A DNA stretch of 8,774 nt from Nitrospirota bacterium (GCA_016195585.1 JACPZJ010000016.1:1-8774), one strand, 5' to 3'; positions 1 to 6,978 are shown, counted from the stretch's first letter. Numbers and translations: made by a program. Notes: generated by a model from the sequence alone, not told the origin.

Positions 1-171
1 CCTGGCGTTGTGCCGAGACTTCTTAATCTGCCGGAGGGCTGTAAGTTTTTATCAAGATGCAGGATAGCTGTTGACCAATGCAAAAGAGAGGAGCCTCTTT
101 TAAAAGATATCTGTAAGGGGCATTTTGTGCGGTGCTGGGTAAGGGAAAGGGACTATGCAGGCAGGAACTAA
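1..171 (+). CDS. dppD: Peptide ABC importer ATP-binding subunit (DppD/OppD type), 3' end only
   Basis: The first 56 codons are open in frame 1 and end at TAA 169-171; the start lies outside the window. What remains is the C-terminal oligopeptide/dipeptide transporter tail (oligo_HPY region), with the LPEGCKFLSRC signature. Four cysteines at fragment residues 14, 20, 27 and 45 follow C-x5-C-x6-C-x17-C, the same spacing as in the next gene. In this family that tail follows the nucleotide-binding domain, and the DppD-like and DppF-like subunits pair to drive peptide import. The next gene's ATG lies 17 nt inside this one, so translation is probably coupled. The ATPase domain cannot be judged. DppD versus OppD (or a nickel/other small-peptide importer) cannot be separated from a tail alone. 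Confidence 0.85.
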   Translation, partial: PGVVPRLLNLPEGCKFLSRCRIAVDQCKREEPLLKDICKGHFVRCWVRERDYAGRN

Positions 172-1150
172 AAATCAGGGTAAGGACTTTATCCTAAATG
201 TAAAGGGATTAAAGAAACATTTTTATGTGCCTGCGGGCATTTTCAGAAAGCCGAAGGTTGTGCATGCAGTAGACGGTGTTGACCTTGAGATTAAACGCGG
301 GGAGGTCTTAAGCCTTGTTGGCGAAAGCGGCTGTGGAAAGTCCACAACAGGCAGGGCTATCCTACGGCTCCTTGAACCGACAGATGGAAGGATTTTGTTT
401 GATAATAAGGATATTACTTTTATTGATCAAAAGAGGCTGAGGGCTTACAGGCAGCAGATGCAGATAATCTTTCAGGATCCCTATGCCTCCTTAAATCCGA
501 GGATGATTGTAGGGGATATACTGGAGGAGCCGCTTATAATACACAGTATCGGCAGCAGCATGGAGCGCAGAAGCAAGGTAATCTCTGTCTTGGAAAAGGT
601 AGGGCTTGGGGCGCATACCCTCTCATCTTACCCCCATGAATTCAGCGGCGGCCAGAGGCAGAGGATAGGTATTGCCCGGGCGCTGGTGTTAAACCCGAGT
701 CTGATCATTGCTGATGAGCCGATATCTGCGCTGGATGTATCCATTCAGGCGCAGATAATAAATCTGCTCTCTGATCTTCAGGAGGAATATAAGCTGTCCT
801 TTCTTTTTATTGCCCATGACCTGAATATTGTAAGATACTTTTCCCACAGGGTGGCAGTGATGTATCTTGGAAAGATCGTGGAGATGGCAGAGACCGGTGA
901 TCTGTATAAAAGCCCAAAGCACCCTTATACAGAGGCCTTACTTTCGGCCATACTCATCCCCGATATTAAAAAGAAAAAAAAGAGGATAGCCTTAGAAGGC
1001 GAAATTCCAAGCCCCATAGACCTTCCTGCAGGATGCCGCTTCTATAGCCGCTGTCCAAAGAGGATGAAGAAATGCCTAAAAAAAGAACCTGAATTTAAAG
1101 AGATAGCAAAAGGGCATTTTGCTGCCTGCTATCTGTTTGATCAGGCTTAA
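155..1150 (+). CDS. dppF: Peptide ABC importer ATP-binding subunit (DppF/OppF type)
   Basis: This 331-residue protein has the usual length for DppF/OppF and is complete. Visible motifs are Walker A GESGCGKST (56-64), the Q-loop glutamine Q107, the signature FSGGQRQR (163-170), Walker B LIIADEP (183-189) and the switch histidine H221. The C-terminal oligo_HPY tail starts at HPYTEALLSA (256-265). Cysteines C294, C300, C307 and C325 match the spacing in the upstream partner; related dipeptide importers bind an iron-sulfur cluster there. It should act at the inner face of the cytoplasmic membrane, hydrolysing ATP with the DppD-like subunit to import peptides. ATG 155 lies inside the upstream gene behind a purine-rich AAGGGAAAGG. 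The subfamily (Dpp versus Opp) and substrate are not visible. The permease and binding-protein genes, if present, must lie upstream. Confidence 0.93.
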   Translation: MQAGTKNQGKDFILNVKGLKKHFYVPAGIFRKPKVVHAVDGVDLEIKRGEVLSLVGESGCGKSTTGRAILRLLEPTDGRILFDNKDITFIDQKRLRAYRQQMQIIFQDPYASLNPRMIVGDILEEPLIIHSIGSSMERRSKVISVLEKVGLGAHTLSSYPHEFSGGQRQRIGIARALVLNPSLIIADEPISALDVSIQAQIINLLSDLQEEYKLSFLFIAHDLNIVRYFSHRVAVMYLGKIVEMAETGDLYKSPKHPYTEALLSAILIPDIKKKKKRIALEGEIPSPIDLPAGCRFYSRCPKRMKKCLKKEPEFKEIAKGHFAACYLFDQA

Positions 1151-1159
1151 AAGGTTGCA

Positions 1160-3625
1160 ATGAAAATCACAGCAAAAAAGGATAAAAAGACCACAAAGAA
1201 TCTGCCCCTGCCATTAATAATGGACTGCATCAGCAGCGGGATAATAGTCGTGGACCCCCATGATAAAATATTATTTGTTAATCCTGCGGCAATAGATATC
1301 CTTGAAAGGAATAATAATAAAGGAAGAATACTCAAAGATCTTCTGCCAAAGGGAAAGACCCAATTTTTTAAAAATAGCATTAAAAGACTAAGAAATAATA
1401 AAGGTTTAAAATCCCTGACCTTAAGGACAGAGATTAACAAAAAAACTGTAAAAGCCTGCTTTTCGCATATAAAGAATGAGAAGGGGAAGGTTCTCGCCAC
1501 CCTGATAACCATGCAGGATATTACTGAGGATGCAAGCCGTGATGATAAAAAGACAAATTTTATGTCTGATGTATCCCATGCCCTGCGTACGCCAATCACA
1601 GCCATTCAGGGGGCTGCGGATCTGCTTCTAAAAGGCATTGGCGGTATGCCGAATAAAAAGCATGAGGAGTTTGTCAGGATTATAAGCAAAAACTGCAAGA
1701 GGCTGAATAATCTGATAAATGATGTTGTCAGGATAGCAAAGTTTGAGAGCGTAAAAGTCCTGTTAAGCCTGAAAAAAACAGACCTCGTACCGCTTATAGA
1801 GCATCAGCTTGATAAGCTGAGCGGTAGGATAAGAGAGAAGGAGATTAAAATTGAAAGGATAATGCCGTCTTCGGTTAGGATTGATGCCGATGCAGAGAGG
1901 ATAGGGGAGGTTTTTGCTATTCTCATGGGAAATGCAATCAGATACACAACGGGGGAAAAAAGGATAAGTATCTCTGTGGATGTAAAGGCCGATGCCTCAA
2001 AGTCTGACATTGAATTCAAGACCTATAACCCTGATACAAAAAGCGGTTTTGCAGAGGTCTGTATTCATAATCAATCTAAGGGCATAACAGGGCAGGAGCT
2101 TAATAAGCTTTTTGATAAGTATGTAAAGATAAAAAATTTTGAACTTGAAGGGAATAAGCCTGATACTGACGGGAAGGTCCTTAACCTTCCAATGGCAAAG
2201 ATACTTGTAGAATCGCATGACGGAAAGATATGGATTGAAAACGAGGGCGGCGGCTGTTCATTTTATTTTACAATCCCGATCTATAAGGAAAAAACAAATA
2301 AAGAAGAGGAGCAGGCGCCTTTTACCAGTGGCCCGCTTCAAAGGCTTGAAAAATGGTCGCCTCCAGTAGATGAGAAGGTAAGGGTGCTTATTGTTAACGA
2401 CAGCCCTCACGAAGGCAGGAAGCTCAGGCAGGCAATTGAGAAGGAGGGCTTTAGTGTATATGAAGGCGCAAACAAAGAGGATGCCATTGACCTTGCGAGG
2501 AGATTCAGGCCAAATATAATCGTTATTGATGTTGTGATGCCTGAGATAGACGGCACATACCTTGTAAAGGTCCTGAGAGAGGACCCGGAGACAAAGGAGA
2601 TACCTATCATAGTCTTTTCAGCCATTGAAGAGGAGAATGCAAGGTTAAAGGATGTAAAGGCTATTAAAATTATAAAAAGATCCATGGATGAAAAGACATT
2701 AGTTAAGGATATAAAGGCCGCACTCTATCATCATCGCAAGGCAGAGCCCGGCGAGAAGATATTGATTGTAGATGATGAAAGGAGCATCACCTCCCTGATT
2801 ACATCAATGCTTCAGGAATTCGGCTATACAACCATTGAGGCGTCCACAGGCGAGGAGGCATTAAGCATAGCGCAGGCAGAGCAGCCGGATCTCATACTTT
2901 TGGATATTAACCTGCCGGGCATTGACGGTTTTCAGACACTTAAGAGGCTAAAGAATAGTGTCCGCACAGGACGCATACCGGTAATACTGCTGTCAGGCAT
3001 AAAGGATGCAAAGGAAAAGGCAAAGGGGCTGAATCTCGGCGCAAGCGACTATATAACAAAACCCTATTCTTCGCTTGAACTTGAGGCGAGGGTGAGACTT
3101 CTTCTTCAGAGGAGAGAAGAGGAACACAGCACAAGCCCGACGACAAGGCTCCCGGGAAATATAGCGATTGAAAGGGAGATAAATGCAAAAATCAAAGAAA
3201 AGGCGCCTTTCTCCGTATGTTATATAGACCTTGATAATTTCAAGGCATATAATGATAATTATGGCTTCTTAAAAGGCGATGCAGTAATAAAACAGACAGC
3301 AAAAATAATAACTGATGTGGTAAGGGAATATGGCAATGACTCTGACTTTGTAGGCCATATCGGCGGCGATGACTTTATAATAATCACAACCAACGACAAA
3401 GACGATATTATATGCAGCGGCATTATTGACGCCTTTAGCAGAATAATCCCCCTCTATTATAACAGGGAGGATAGAAACATGGGATTTATTGAGCTTGAAA
3501 ACAGGCGCGGCCAGATTGAAAAATTTCCGATCATGACAATGTCCACCGCAGTTGTAACAAGAGGGACAGGCGATTATCAGCGGATGATATTGCCCATACA
3601 GGCAGCCCTGATAAGCCCTACATAA
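1160..3625 (+). CDS. Hybrid sensor protein PAS-HisKA-HATPase-REC-REC-GGDDF, probable pseudokinase
   Basis: This 821-residue protein has no membrane segment, so it is likely cytoplasmic. Domains in order: PAS (about 15-125), HisKA with H140 in SHALRTP (128-200), HATPase_c (205-374), REC1 (406-523; acidic N413/D414, acceptor D457, S487, K506), REC2 (532-650; D538/D539, D582, S612, K634-P635) and a GGDEF-type domain opening with TTRLPGN (662-668) and carrying GGDDF (735-739). Several catalytic positions deviate. The acidic residue after the phospho-histidine is alanine (SHA for SHE). N258 of the N-box is kept, but the G1 box DxGxG reads NQSKG (304-308) and the G2 box GTGLGL reads GKVLNL (338-343). 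Autophosphorylation is therefore doubtful, and the protein may relay signals from another kinase through its RECs. The GGDDF domain lacks the last helix usual for the family. ATG 1160 follows AAAGG and lies 9 nt after the importer gene. The architecture call is strong; its activity is inference. Confidence 0.88.
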   Translation: MKITAKKDKKTTKNLPLPLIMDCISSGIIVVDPHDKILFVNPAAIDILERNNNKGRILKDLLPKGKTQFFKNSIKRLRNNKGLKSLTLRTEINKKTVKACFSHIKNEKGKVLATLITMQDITEDASRDDKKTNFMSDVSHALRTPITAIQGAADLLLKGIGGMPNKKHEEFVRIISKNCKRLNNLINDVVRIAKFESVKVLLSLKKTDLVPLIEHQLDKLSGRIREKEIKIERIMPSSVRIDADAERIGEVFAILMGNAIRYTTGEKRISISVDVKADASKSDIEFKTYNPDTKSGFAEVCIHNQSKGITGQELNKLFDKYVKIKNFELEGNKPDTDGKVLNLPMAKILVESHDGKIWIENEGGGCSFYFTIPIYKEKTNKEEEQAPFTSGPLQRLEKWSPPVDEKVRVLIVNDSPHEGRKLRQAIEKEGFSVYEGANKEDAIDLARRFRPNIIVIDVVMPEIDGTYLVKVLREDPETKEIPIIVFSAIEEENARLKDVKAIKIIKRSMDEKTLVKDIKAALYHHRKAEPGEKILIVDDERSITSLITSMLQEFGYTTIEASTGEEALSIAQAEQPDLILLDINLPGIDGFQTLKRLKNSVRTGRIPVILLSGIKDAKEKAKGLNLGASDYITKPYSSLELEARVRLLLQRREEEHSTSPTTRLPGNIAIEREINAKIKEKAPFSVCYIDLDNFKAYNDNYGFLKGDAVIKQTAKIITDVVREYGNDSDFVGHIGGDDFIIITTNDKDDIICSGIIDAFSRIIPLYYNREDRNMGFIELENRRGQIEKFPIMTMSTAVVTRGTGDYQRMILPIQAALISPT

Positions 3626-3651
3626 AGCAGTGATTGCAGGGTTGATAATCT

Positions 3652-4026
3652 ATGCAAAAAATCCTTATTGCAGATGACGAAGAGGATATCAGATTAATAA
3701 TAAGGCTGGCGCTTGAGGATAAGGGTTATACTGTCCTTGCTGCCTCCAATGGATTAGAGGCGCTGGAGAAGGCTGGGTCAGAAAAGGTTGATCTGATTAT
3801 TCTTGATGCGGCAATGCCAAAGATGGACGGCTATGAGGCCTGCAGGAGATTAAAGAATAATCCATCAACAAAGGATATACCGGTAATCTTTCTTACAGCA
3901 ATAGATGTGCTAAAGGACAAAAAGAAAAGCTATAGGCTTGGCGCAGCGGCATTTATTACAAAACCCTTTGAGATTAATCTGTTAATAGAGGAAATAGAGG
4001 GGGCGCTGCGGAATGGCAAATCTTAA
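3652..4026 (+). CDS. Single-domain response regulator (CheY-like receiver)
   Basis: This 124-residue protein is one receiver domain with no output domain. The acidic pocket is D8/D9, the phospho-acceptor is D52 in LILDAAMP-like context (residues 49-56), the switch threonine is T82 in FLTA, and the conserved lysine is K104 in the TKP motif. All catalytic positions are intact, unlike REC1 of the upstream protein. It lies 26 nt after the hybrid sensor and is probably co-transcribed. It could receive phosphate from a kinase acting in trans, or act as a phosphate sink or adaptor in the same relay. The ribosome-binding site is weak (an AGGG about 13 nt before ATG 3652), which suggests low or coupled translation. 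Its target is unknown. Confidence 0.92.
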   Translation: MQKILIADDEEDIRLIIRLALEDKGYTVLAASNGLEALEKAGSEKVDLIILDAAMPKMDGYEACRRLKNNPSTKDIPVIFLTAIDVLKDKKKSYRLGAAAFITKPFEINLLIEEIEGALRNGKS

Positions 4027-4043
4027 GGCAGGCAGAAAGTTGG

Positions 4044-4601
4044 CTATACCTCCATTATCTCCTCCTCTTTCTTTTTAAGTATTTCATCTATCTTTTTTAT
4101 ATACTGGTCAGTAGTCTTCTGGATATCCTCATGCGCCTTGCGGGATTCATCCTCTGAAATTTTCTTTTCCTTCTCTATCTTTTTGACCTCTTCATTTATA
4201 TCCCTTCTTATATTCCTTACGGCAACGCGCAAATCCTCTGACATCTTCTTTGCAAGCTTTACCAGCTCTTTTCTCCTCTCCTCGGTCAAAGACGGTATCG
4301 GAAGCCTGATTATCTTGCCGTCATTTGAAGGCATCAGGCCAAGACCGGATGAGAGTATGGCCTTTTCAATGGCCTCTATCGCCTGAGGATCCCATGGCTG
4401 TATGGTAATCAGCCTGCTTTCAGGGACAGCGAGGGTCGCAACCTGATTCATAGGGGTCAGGCTGCCATAATAGTCTACCTTAATCCCATCAAGCAAAGAC
4501 AGTGAGGCCCTGCCTGTGCGCAGGCTTGCAAACTCTTTTCTGAGGACATCCAAGGTTGTATCCATTCGTTCGGCCATCTTTTTTTTCAGCGCATTAATCA
4601 T
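4044..4601 (-). CDS. frr: Ribosome recycling factor
   Basis: This 185-residue protein has exactly the usual bacterial RRF length. With EF-G it splits the post-termination 70S complex in the cytoplasm so that ribosomes can be reused. Diagnostic segments are FASLRTGRAS (24-33), VDYYGS (42-47), the GLGLMPSNDGKIIRLPIPSLT-like stretch in domain II (86-106), the helical segment with RNIRRD (129-134), and the C-terminal IDEILKKKEEEIMEV. The start ATG (4601-4599) begins one nucleotide after the pyrH stop and has no strong ribosome-binding site, so coupling to pyrH is likely. It is the last gene of rpsB-tsf-pyrH-frr. The convergent response regulator gene ends 17 nt from its stop. Confidence 0.97.
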   Translation of the reverse strand: MINALKKKMAERMDTTLDVLRKEFASLRTGRASLSLLDGIKVDYYGSLTPMNQVATLAVPESRLITIQPWDPQAIEAIEKAILSSGLGLMPSNDGKIIRLPIPSLTEERRKELVKLAKKMSEDLRVAVRNIRRDINEEVKKIEKEKKISEDESRKAHEDIQKTTDQYIKKIDEILKKKEEEIMEV

Positions 4602-4602
4602 C

Positions 4603-5316
4603 TTAACTTACAGTAGTCCCGATCTTCTCCCCGAGGACTATCCTTTTAATATTGCCATTCTTCTTAAGATTAAATACTATAATCGGGAGGTTGTTGTCCA
4701 TGCAAAGTGAGATTGCAGTCGCATCCATTACCTTCAATCCCTTTTGCAATACCTCAAGGTAATTCAGCCTATCATACTTTTTGGCCTTTTTATTCTTCAT
4801 CGGATCCGAATCATACACGCCGTCAACCTTTGTGCCTTTAATAATTACATCAGCGCCTATCTCCATTGCCCGCAGCGATGCTGCGGTATCTGTTGTAAAA
4901 TAGGGGTTTCCTGTTCCTGCAGCAAATATTACGACCCTCTTTTTCTCAAGGTGCCTTATCGCCCTTCTCCTTATATACGGCTCTGCAAGCTCACGCATCT
5001 CTATTGCTGTCTGCACCCTTGTATCTACGTTAAGCTTCTCAAGCGCATCCTGAAGGGCAAGGGCATTCAACACAGTGGCAAGCATCCCCATATAGTCTGC
5101 TGATGCCCGCTCCATACCCCGGGCGCTTCCAATGAGGCCGCGGAATATATTGCCTCCCCCGATCACAATGGCAATCTGGGTGCCGAGCTTATATACCTCC
5201 TTTATCTCATTGGCTATTGCATTAATAACAGCAGGGTCAATGCCATAACCCCTGTCGCCCATTAAGGCCTCCCCGCTTATTTTAAGGAGTATCCTTTTAT
5301 ATCTTGTTTTTGGCAT
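4603..5316 (-). CDS. pyrH: UMP kinase (uridylate kinase)
   Basis: The 237-residue product belongs to the bacterial amino-acid-kinase-fold UMP kinases, which phosphorylate UMP to UDP with ATP in pyrimidine nucleotide synthesis. Diagnostic segments are LLKISGEALMG (10-20, with the conserved lysine K12), the glycine loop GGGNIFRG (53-60), ADYMGMLAT (73-81) in the UMP site, AGTGNPYFTTDTAA (133-146), and KGTKVDGVYD (160-169) at the ATP site. The length matches the family (about 235-245). ATG 5316 lies 14 nt after the tsf stop with only a weak GCGGAA-type ribosome-binding site, which suggests coupling. The family is usually a hexamer activated by GTP and inhibited by UTP; this sequence does not show which effectors act here. 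Confidence 0.97.
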   Translation of the reverse strand: MPKTRYKRILLKISGEALMGDRGYGIDPAVINAIANEIKEVYKLGTQIAIVIGGGNIFRGLIGSARGMERASADYMGMLATVLNALALQDALEKLNVDTRVQTAIEMRELAEPYIRRRAIRHLEKKRVVIFAAGTGNPYFTTDTAASLRAMEIGADVIIKGTKVDGVYDSDPMKNKKAKKYDRLNYLEVLQKGLKVMDATAISLCMDNNLPIIVFNLKKNGNIKRIVLGEKIGTTVS

Positions 5317-5330
5317 CTTTGCGATTCCGC

Positions 5331-5948
5331 TCAGGCAGGATTTGCCTCGCCGATCTTAAATCTGACAAATCTCCTTATAACTATATTCTCGCCGAATTTT
5401 GCTATCTTCTGGCTTACAATGTCCTTTATCCTGAGTTTTCCTTCAGTGTCTTTTATAAAAACCTGCTCCGTCAGACAGAAGTCAGTATAAAATTTTTCCA
5501 GCTTTCCATCAACAATCTTTTCTATTACATTTGCCGGCTTCCCTGATTCCTTTGCCTGCGCCCTGTAAATTTCCCTCTCCTTTTCAATTACCTCAGGCGG
5601 AACATCCTCCCTTTTTACATAAAGCGGGGACGGGCTGGCTGCTGCAATCTGCATTGCAATATCCTTAACAAATTCCTTGAACTCATCATTCCTCGCAACA
5701 AAATCTGTTTCACAGTTTACCTCCGCAAGGACGCCCAGCTTTCCTCCTGTGTGGATATAAGACCCGATTGCGCCTTCACCTGCAACCCTGTCAGCCTTTT
5801 TTGATGCTGCTGAAAGCCCTCTCTGCCGCAGGAGATCTATTGCCTTATTGATATCCCCTCCCCCTTCTGAGAGCGCCTTTTTACACTCCATAATACCAGC
5901 GCCTGTCTTCTCTCTTAAGTCTTTTACTAATAATGCATCAACAACCAT
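5331..5948 (-). CDS. tsf: Elongation factor Ts, short form
   Basis: This 205-residue protein is the nucleotide exchange factor that releases GDP from EF-Tu. The N-terminal UBA-like domain is clear (LVKDLREKTGAGIMECKKAL, 7-26), and TDFVARN (81-87) is the segment that disturbs the EF-Tu nucleotide site. Enterobacterial EF-Ts has about 283 residues. This protein has the compact form found in several phyla, with a single short subdomain and the normal C-terminal IVIRRFVRFKIGE (189-201). The ends look natural, so it is not a truncation. The start ATG (5948-5946) is fixed by AGGAGG at 5957-5962, 8 nt upstream. It is separated from rpsB by 146 nt with a hairpin and possible promoter, and followed by pyrH after 14 nt. 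Confidence 0.96.
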   Translation of the reverse strand: MVVDALLVKDLREKTGAGIMECKKALSEGGGDINKAIDLLRQRGLSAASKKADRVAGEGAIGSYIHTGGKLGVLAEVNCETDFVARNDEFKEFVKDIAMQIAAASPSPLYVKREDVPPEVIEKEREIYRAQAKESGKPANVIEKIVDGKLEKFYTDFCLTEQVFIKDTEGKLRIKDIVSQKIAKFGENIVIRRFVRFKIGEANPA

Positions 5949-5956
5949 TAATAAAT

Positions 5957-5962
5957 CCTCCT
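5957..5962 (-). promoter_or_regulatory. Ribosome-binding site of tsf
   Basis: Minus-strand AGGAGG with 8 nt to ATG 5948. Its strength contrasts with the weak sites before pyrH and frr and fits independent loading of ribosomes after the 146-nt gap. Confidence 0.85.
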
Positions 5963-6016
5963 AATTCAGGCCGCATTTTGCACCTGCCTCTGAAAACCCT
6001 GCCTTCACCATTGCAT

Positions 6017-6045
6017 AAAATATTTATTTTATCAGTTCTTGTAAA
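6017..6045 (-). promoter_or_regulatory. Weak candidate promoter of tsf
   Basis: On the minus strand TTTACA (6040-6045) is followed after 17 nt by TATTTT (6017-6022). It lies just downstream of the rpsB-tsf hairpin and would give tsf-pyrH-frr their own transcript. The stretch is AT-rich, so a chance match is quite possible. Confidence 0.3.
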
Positions 6046-6053
6046 TAAAGAAA

Positions 6054-6088
6054 TATTACAGGAGGCTGTTCAACAGCCTCCTGTAATA
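6054..6088 (-). terminator. Perfect 17-bp hairpin between rpsB and tsf (attenuator-like)
   Basis: TATTACAGGAGGCTGTT (6054-6070) is followed by a single C and then its exact reverse complement (6072-6088). In minus-strand RNA this is a very stable stem; the innermost pairs would open to form the loop. The following minus-strand bases are TTTCTTTATTT, U-rich but interrupted, so a leaky terminator is plausible. A leaky terminator between rpsB and tsf is known in Escherichia coli. The core GGCTGTT/AACAGCC also matches the tips of the repeat at 7155-7295, so it may be a repeat remnant instead. Confidence 0.6.
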
Positions 6089-6094
6089 AAATAA

Positions 6095-6901
6095 TCAGGA
6101 TTTTATCTTTCCTGCGTCTAATGCAGCTTCCATTGGAAGCCCGGTTGGTGTCTCGGTCTCCTCTGCCTTTGGCGCAGCATCTTCTATTGCCTCTGCAGTT
6201 ACTGCCTGCGGCTTCTCTGACAGGGCCTGCTTGCCTTCAATAACAGCATCTGCTGTCTTTAATGTGAGGAGTTTAATAGCCCTTATGGCATCATCATTGC
6301 CCGGTATTATATAATCAACCTCATCGGGATCGCAGTTTGTATCCACAACAGCAACTACAGGAATGCCAAGCCGCCTTGCCTCATTGATTCCAATCAACTC
6401 CTTTTTTGAATCAATCACAAACAGCGCGCCGGGCAGGGCATCCATCTCCCTTATGCCGCCAAGCAGCTTCTGGAGCTGGGCGCGCTCCTTTTCTAATTTG
6501 ATGACCTCTTTTTTTGGCAGAAGCTCAAAAACGCCATTTGCCTTATCTGTATCCAATTTTTTCAGCTTACTGATGCTCTTTTTTATAGTCTTAAAATTGG
6601 TCAGCATGCCGCCGAGCCAGCGCTGATTAACATAAAACATGCCGCATCTCTTTGACTCTTCTTCAATAGCCTCCTGTGCCTGTCTTTTGGTGCCGACAAA
6701 AAGCACGGCCTCTCCCTTTGCTGTTATGCCTTTAATGAAATCACATGCCTCATTAAACTTCTTCAGGGTCTTCTGAAGGTCAATTATGTGTATACCATTA
6801 CGCTCTCCAAAGATAAACTTCTTCATCTTTGGGTTCCAGCGCTTGGTCTGATGGCCGAAATGAACGCCTGCTTCTAACAGTTCCTTGAGTGAAACAGCCA
6901 T
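6095..6901 (-). CDS. rpsB: 30S ribosomal protein S2
   Basis: The 268-residue product is ribosomal protein S2 of the small subunit. Diagnostic segments are AGVHFGHQTKRWNPKMKKFI (11-30), YVNQRWLGGMLTNF (90-103) and DPDEVDYIIPGNDDAIRAIK (191-210). The C-terminal tail (about 225-268) is rich in Ala and Glu, low in complexity and variable in this family. I chose ATG 6901-6899 because MAVSLKELLEAGVHFGH is the family N-terminus and an AGGAGGTG sits 9 nt upstream. The longer reading from GTG 6913-6911 would start inside that ribosome-binding site. It is the first gene of the rpsB-tsf-pyrH-frr operon. S2 commonly represses its own operon in other bacteria; the leader here is long enough to allow that, but no known motif was recognised. 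Confidence 0.97.
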   Translation of the reverse strand: MAVSLKELLEAGVHFGHQTKRWNPKMKKFIFGERNGIHIIDLQKTLKKFNEACDFIKGITAKGEAVLFVGTKRQAQEAIEEESKRCGMFYVNQRWLGGMLTNFKTIKKSISKLKKLDTDKANGVFELLPKKEVIKLEKERAQLQKLLGGIREMDALPGALFVIDSKKELIGINEARRLGIPVVAVVDTNCDPDEVDYIIPGNDDAIRAIKLLTLKTADAVIEGKQALSEKPQAVTAEAIEDAAPKAEETETPTGLPMEAALDAGKIKS

Positions 6902-6910
6902 TTTCTTTTT

Positions 6911-6919
6911 CACCTCCTT
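6911..6919 (-). promoter_or_regulatory. Ribosome-binding site of rpsB (decides the start)
   Basis: Read on the minus strand this is AAGGAGGTG, a near-perfect Shine-Dalgarno, 9 nt before ATG 6901. The GTG that would extend rpsB by four codons is its last three bases, so that longer start is not plausible. Confidence 0.9.
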
Positions 6920-6963
6920 GCCTTTTGGTTTTTTTCCTCCGCCCCCATCAACTCGCAGAAGGA

Positions 6964-6978
6964 TCCTGATATTCAGGA
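6964..6978 (-). promoter_or_regulatory. Small hairpin in the rpsB leader
   Basis: The sequence TCCTGA-TAT-TCAGGA is a perfect 6-bp inverted repeat with a 3-nt loop, located midway between the candidate promoter and the rpsB start. It could be part of an S2 autoregulatory leader, as known for rpsB in other bacteria. I do not recognise a described rpsB leader motif, and the hairpin is short enough to be chance. Confidence 0.3.

Noticed and set aside
1147..1605. Minus-strand 152-codon frame
   Set aside because: It is antisense to the PAS/HisKA coding region, whose domains are clear, and has no recognisable motif.
4034..4074. AGAAAG/CTTTCT inverted repeat as a terminator between the convergent operons
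   Set aside because: Only 6 AT-rich pairs with a loop of about 30 nt; not stable enough to call.
5331..5948. tsf as a truncated gene because it is shorter than the E. coli protein
   Set aside because: The N-terminal UBA, TDFV motif and normal C-terminal end are all present; a compact EF-Ts of about 200 residues is common in other phyla.
6902..6913. Longer rpsB start at GTG 6913 (adds four codons)
   Set aside because: That GTG is part of the AGGAGGTG ribosome-binding site; ATG 6901 gives the family N-terminus MAVSLKELLEAGVHFGH.
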